Positions 58,836-64,000 of a stretch of DNA of 64,000 nt are shown piece by piece. Source of the stretch: Coleophoma eucalyptorum (lineage: Eukaryota; Ascomycota; Leotiomycetes; Helotiales; Dermateaceae); NCBI GenBank assembly GCA_026120035.1, contig JALRME010000001.1, positions 1,501,909-1,565,908 on the forward strand, written 5' to 3'. The position numbers and the translations under genes were made by a program. Numbering within the stretch: the stretch's first letter is position 1; every line of letters starts with the position of its first letter. The notes beneath the pieces are model-generated. The model ran no database searches, was not told the DNA's origin, and saw only the letters and a program-made list of their open reading frames with translations.

Positions 58836-61800
58836 CGTCGCGTTAGCTACAGAAATGTGTTAGCATATGCCGGGAACAATTCGTGTGGACCGCGACAGCG
58901 ATTGCTTTCTATCAAAGCCGCGGGATACTGTATCTCACGATGGACGATAAACTAACCTCATTGCACCAAAATTGAGGCTGAAGATCCTCTCACAGCAACG
59001 GCGAATAGCTTCAAGCTCTCTTCTTTCGCCGTACTGCTCTGTGAGTATGCAGCTGTCCGTTACAATGTCTCACTTGCGCACAGCCTTGGCCGCTGGAGCC
59101 CCTGTAATCCACAGATGTGCAAAGAATTGGCGAACGCGACGGCGACTTGAGGCTGGTCGGCGTTGGGTCGAGATTGAAATGGGTGACGAAGGGGCGCCGT
59201 TGGTTGGCGTTGGGGTTGTGTATAGTGGACGAAGTGGGATTGATGGTTATCTTCGCAGTGTTGGGGGTAGGTAGGCAGGGCAGGGTACTAAGTAACGATA
59301 CTCGTCCAGTTCTGCAACGCAGCGCAACGCAACGCAACCTCGCTATAATGCTGGGAAGCTACGGGCGAGCTAAGGCCAGAATCGCTACGCACCGGTGTCG
59401 TGTCGTGTGCAAAAGTAGCCGGTCAGGGGAACAAAACCCTTCAACATATGGGACCTGGGTGACTATAGTCCAACTCAAAATGTGCCATATAGGTGGCGAA
59501 ATTACCAATCGACTAGAAAGCAATGCTGAGTCTTCGACATCTTATGTCCATTATCATCTCAGCCGTACGGTAGGGTAACAGGGTAGGAGGTACCTTAAGG
59601 TAAGGCCGCGAGAGAGTAGGTAGCTAGCTTTATAAGGTAAGCTACGCGAGAGTGCTTCTCCTTTCCCTTCCCCCCTCTCGTCTTGACAGTATACTTAGCC
59701 AGCCAGCGTACACAGCCCCGGCACTTGGACGACGAGGTCTGCATTGATACACTCCTTCCTTCATCCTTGGAGGACAGCATCAACTCCCCGATATGGTTGT
59801 GGCTGATGAACCAGTGGCAACGTTCTTGCTGCCACTTGCAATGTGGTGAGGACCTCTCTATCTGAACACTTCGCCGTCTTTCTACATCAGGACAAGCTCA
59901 ACACAGATCGTGCGGTGGTCCAGTCCTCTCCGCCCTTCCCCCGTTGCTTAAGCCTTTAATACGTGGGCTAATAGACTTCGAGAAGACCATGCGTTCTTCG
60001 TCGAGCGACCCCTACATGGTCGAGGGCGTTCTAATTTGTCCTCTCAAGGGCCACAGCTTCACTTCGGATGGGTTGATTTGAAACAGAAAGCGGCCTTCCC
60101 ATTCCATACCGCCTTGGTTCTTATCTGTCCTCGTTTGACTTGTTTGGCACCCGTGCCTGCCACCAAATGCCGATGCATCTGTACTTAAGCCTCTCTTCCC
60201 ATACTGAAATCAGCGTGACCAGGGCAGTGAGGGCAGAGGGAAGTCGTCATCTGCAAAGCGAAAGCATCGTTGACAATGCGTGGCGCGGTGACGAGGACCC
60301 CGTGCACTACCTTCCGCCCTAGAACTTTTAATGGTCTTCTGCAACCTTTGAAAGCCAAGAATCTGTCCTTGGGCATGTTCAGATATCCCTCGTTGAGCTC
60401 AGACTAGATTCGACCTCGAATCATCGTCGGGTTCTTCCATATTAGCCTGTTCCAACTGATTGCAGGTTTCACCAAAATGCCAAACACCGTCTCGTCAGTC
60501 GTGACCCTGCTATCGCGTCCCGATGCGAGGCATCTCAATAACTATGAACACTAGCAGTAAGTCACGCATCAGTAGGGAGTAAGATAGTACAGCAGTATTT
60601 CGTGGTCTACACATTGCTGGAGATGTTGGTGGTGGTGTTGTGGTCGTGCGCTATCTTCTCATCGATGGTCCTTTGCACTGCACCAACCAAGCAAACATAT
60701 GTTATACTACTTATATCCAAGGTCAATTGTGCTTGAAATAAGCATGGTTTCATCTTGTCACGAAGAAGCATGCCTGTGTAACTAATGGTGTCTCCTACCA
60801 CCGATGTCTGCAAATAGAGAAGGCTCCTGCGTCCGGACTCGGTACATCTGATATTATTGGGGTCGCAGAAGCGAAGAACTCCAGGAGTATGTATATACGG
60901 CAGTGGTCAAACATCTCATTCTTGGATGCTTCAGGCTTTAAGGTTTGAATAAGAACTCTAGGTCAGGGCACCGGCAGATCCGAATCCCCAAGCATCACTG
61001 CACTTCGCTTTACCGGTATTCGGCGCCGAGAGAAAGAGCGACTGAAGGAGAGTAGGAGGCAGCATTAGAGCACAATCTCATGTCTGGGACACCACAATCG
61101 CTCAACCACCACTGAGGACCCACTGAGTGGTCTTTGGCTTTTCACGTGCAGAGCCAACGGTGTACTCGCACTGACCAAATAATCGATCCCAGCTTTCTTG
61201 GCTTTGGGATTCCCTCTGATGTGGCGTCGCTAGTACTGTAGTCCTACCGCTTCCTTCCTCGAGCCTAAGAACTGACCCGCTAATTGTACTGATGTATTGT
61301 AATTCCATAGTTGATCCTCACCTGTACGTACAAGTGTCTTGCTCCTCCTATGACCTTGTCCTCCCACCACTTTACCACTGTCTTGGGCGAGCGAGGTCGC
61401 GCGGAGCCCTAGGCTAACATCTGTGGATGTACCGCTTTCAGCATAGCATCTGTCTCTAGAGTCATGTTCTCGCTCCTCGTTACACACTCCCAGTTGAGTA
61501 TATTTTGCTGACCTTGGCTACCTGAATTGAAACTTGATCGGATATTTCGAGCCGAACTAGAGCCATGTAGGGAAATCTTTCTGCGACAGGCAAAATCTTC
61601 CAGCAACTCGGCACAAGATAAGATAAATACCGAAGTAGTTATGACCAGAGGTAGCTTGCAGTATCTTGCAGTATCAAGAGATCGTGCGATTGTGCCTGAC
61701 TTGAAAGTTTGTCAGTGAAGTTTACAGAAGATCAAAATAAGTCTTATCGGCTTGATCGAAGTGCCTCCCACTGCCACCCGAGCCACCCCAGGTTTTCACC

Positions 61801-61929
61801 AGGCTCTCGCTTGCCACCAGGCACTTTCCCGAATCGCGTTCGCGTCTTGCATCTTACACACCATCACCAACTTGGCGACATCGGTCATCCTTCATTCTTC
61901 AACGACAGAAATGTTGCAACCACACGACA
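58836..61929. other. Long intergenic region upstream of SFL1-like and F-box genes
   Basis: This is 3.1 kb between divergent genes. No open frame shows protein character. Short repeats (for example gcaac units near 59318-59340) are the only structure I noticed. Long upstream regions are common for fungal developmental regulators, so it may be a large promoter or contain an untranslated leader. Confidence 0.45.
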
Positions 61930-62009
61930 ATGGCCAACATTCTCGCTGAGGCACTAGAGTCTCTGAAGACGCCTTGTGGTGATCCTGATACCGGCGCCCG
62001 AAGAAAAGC
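61930..62009 (+). other. Candidate upstream exon of the F-box gene
   Basis: The frame ATGGCCAAC... (61930-62009) encodes MANILAEALESLKTPCGDPD and seven more residues before a strong GTAAGT donor at 62010. A TCTAG acceptor ending at 62266 would join it in frame to the F-box coding sequence, through a 257-nt intron. It is plausible but unconfirmed; the F-box gene also has its own start at 62268. Confidence 0.4.
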
Positions 62010-62267
62010 GTAAGTTTTTCTTCTTGTAAGTTATGGCCTAAATTATCCAGCCTTCTATCCAGCTAGTCACCATCCATGACATAGATGGAGAGTCCTATTG
62101 TCCATGTGCCTATACTGGGAGTTTATCTCCCAGTAATACAGCTACTTATTTATAACTTAACAAACCTTGCTCTTGCAAAATTGCCCTATGATGCGGGCCA
62201 GGGTCTGCAGGTTTCATCGTGTCTAGACTTGCTCTCCTTCCTTTAGAAATAATTGCCAAAATCTAGA

Positions 62268-63847
62268 ATGAACACTATGGGCTTACGTCTCAGTAGGCTT
62301 GATTCGCTTCTTGTCACTCTCACACCACAGGAAATCCTTCGCCTCCGACTAAGGCTAAATGCGCTCCCTACAAAAAGGGATCCATGTGTTATTTTCGAGC
62401 TCGGTCTTCTTCTGAAGATAGTGGAATATCTTAATCCTGTAGATCTCATATCTATGACTCAAGTCTCAAGAGCATGGAAAATATTCTGGTCCAGTCCCAC
62501 AATCTCGATTCGCATTATTGAGCTACACTTCTACGAAAGGTTTTTTGTATACCAAGCTCTAGCAAACTCGAATGCGAAGGATGAGTTGAGGCAATCTTTA
62601 TGTCGGTGGCTACCTGGTGCTCTCCGAGCCTCCACTTCAAACTTGAAAGGGCGTTATCGTAGTAGGTAAGATTTCACTGATGTTATTCATCAGGCCTTTG
62701 AGGCACACAAGTTCTCCGAGCAGTGGGGCTGACAATACCAATTCAGCTGGATTGACCTATGGAATTTTGGCCATGATTCCGAGGAACAATTCGGCTTGGC
62801 AGATCAACAATACTGCAATGGCAGGGTGGCACAATTAATAGAAAGGGCACGAATTCGTGTAGTGTGCCTGAATTCCACAGCCATGACAACCTCAAAAGTA
62901 TACGCAAATCCCGATAGGGAACCAATCCATAAATGGATACTAGGACATGAATATCTCATCTGCGTCTCCCAAAAAAGGTGAGCTTACACCTGTAGGACTT
63001 TAAAAGGATATGAGTCAATTCCTAACACTCCACGAGGAACCATCTCACTGTATGGTCTCTTATAAACGATTATGAAGAAACTGTCAAGCTTCCGAGTACT
63101 GAACAGGGACTAACACTTCATCGTGGCTTTGTCGGCATCAATCTAAGGTCGGGATTCATCATATGGCAAATACGGAAGTCATTAAAAAGCTACGACTGGA
63201 TATACAGCAAAGACGCTGCCCCAAGAATTGCCTTTCATCCTTACAATGACAATATTGTCTACGTCTGTTCGGTCACCCGACGAGAAGACGGTAGCATACA
63301 CCGTCTTAATTTCGCTGAGGCTGACAATGGTGTACAAACCCATGAACTCTCATATCAATTACCTGAAGACATATTGTGCTACACTCACACGATTTCTGTA
63401 GGTAACGAAGGGGCAGCAGCGGCATCGTGTACGCTTGATGCCTGGGTCGGTCCTGTCACAACTGGTAAAAGGATCATGATTGCGATATATCTCAATTGGC
63501 GTACAAGAAAACTTTTGCCACCTCTATATTTCAATGTTCCAAAACGAAACTGTCCTAATTTAGCCCATTTTCACTCTTGGAGGCACCGAGTATGGTTCGT
63601 GGAAACGAAAGGAAGAGTTTCAGTAGTAAAAGGTTCTCCGAATATATATGGCAGCGTGGTAGAACCGGACTATACGATGGCCTACAAGCAGGATTTTCCG
63701 GATGAAAAATATTCCGATGTTTCCTGGTTCTCGGTTGGGGACGTAATCGTACGCGGCGATGATGACTATCTGATTTTGTTCGGTGGTAAAGGTTTCTTGG
63801 TTTGGAGGTTGTACAGCCCAGAGGATTTCATGGAATCTTCCCCATGA
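62268..63847 (+). CDS. F-box protein
   Basis: Three exons (62268-62665, 62747-62977, 63037-63847) join in frame to give 479 aa. An F-box lies near residues 40-90 (FELGLLLKIVEYLNPVDLIS, then VSRAWKIFW). The remainder has WD- or beta-propeller-like strands (HKWILGHEYLICVSQ, HLTVWSLINDYEE, RIAFHPYNDNIVYV) but no clear repeat count. Such proteins link substrates to the SCF ubiquitin ligase; the substrate is unknown. The Met at 62268 is the first with a good context in this exon, and an upstream exon at 61930-62009 is possible. The protein resembles a family of divergent F-box genes expanded in ascomycetes. The gene ends at 63847, leaving about 150 bp to the window edge. Confidence 0.8.
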
Positions 63848-64000
63848 CCTCGAGATTTTTTCTGCCTATGTACTCAAATAACCTGTGTAGTTGAGAAGTC
63901 TCTCTCGAAGAATATTGGCTTCGAATATCTAAGACGCCTGCCCAAATCTCTACTTAGATATCAAAACACTATGCAATATCTTAACTAATCCCAGTGAGTC
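63848..64000. other. Window edge, 3' flank of F-box gene
   Basis: 153 bp with no feature. The sequence becomes AT-rich toward the edge. Confidence 0.6.

Noticed and set aside
1..64000. tRNA, rRNA, CRISPR arrays or viral genes
   Set aside because: No cloverleaf with A/B boxes, no rRNA-like block, no regularly spaced direct repeats and no viral replicase or capsid motif could be recognised by reading.

Overview
The window looks like nuclear DNA of a filamentous ascomycete (Pezizomycotina, possibly a leotiomycete; the class is inferred only from gene style). The evidence is many short GT-AG introns of about 47-75 nt, a Zn2Cys6 regulator, an NmrA-like reductase, and AT-rich repeat-bearing blocks that look affected by repeat-induced point mutation (RIP). 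I found no rRNA, tRNA or CRISPR array. Exon boundaries were derived by hand from splice signals and frame continuity.

The left third (about 1-22 kb) is an accessory-type compartment. It is gene-poor, AT-rich and contains TA-flanked miniature inverted-repeat elements, diverged repeat copies, an LTR-like remnant and a perfect hairpin. Its genes are small-molecule enzymes, a carrier and a regulator: an NmrA/isoflavone-reductase-like oxidoreductase (3.6-4.7 kb), a flavocytochrome b2-like 2-hydroxy-acid dehydrogenase with doubtful integrity (7.3-9.0 kb), an allantoate-type MFS permease (10.4-12.2 kb), a 2-oxoglutarate/Fe(II) dioxygenase (12.9-14.2 kb), a frameshifted DUF1275 membrane protein (15.6-16.7 kb), a Zn2Cys6 factor (16.6-19.05 kb) and, divergent from it, a secreted type-B carboxylesterase (19.95-21.9 kb). 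Together they could be a small catabolic or specialised-metabolism cluster, partly decayed.

From about 23 kb rightwards the window is a conserved housekeeping block: a large conserved fungal protein of unknown function, VTC2-type SPX/VTC polyphosphate polymerase subunit, NADH-glutamate synthase GLT1 (8 exons, 2129 aa), APC15/Mnd2-like APC/C subunit, BET1 SNARE, CHZ1 H2A.Z chaperone, EMC10, a PHO80-like Pho85 cyclin, the armadillo protein GID5/VID28, a 13-repeat ankyrin protein, a DUF1772 membrane protein, an SFL1-type HSF-domain regulator and an F-box protein. VTC2 and the PHO80-like cyclin both belong to phosphate homeostasis. BET1 and EMC10 serve the early secretory pathway. APC15, GID5 and the F-box protein are all ubiquitin-ligase components.

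Long gene-free stretches lie at 1-3.5 kb, 4.7-7.3 kb, 14.2-15.6 kb, 36.3-39.6 kb (upstream of GLT1 and APC15), 54.5-56.8 kb (partly RIP-like) and 58.8-61.9 kb (upstream of SFL1 and the F-box gene). The items most worth a second look are the inverted MITE pair around the NmrA-like gene, the EMC10 intron whose retention would remove the membrane anchor, the 13-nt micro-exon with a GC-AG intron in CHZ1, and the decaying accessory cluster.
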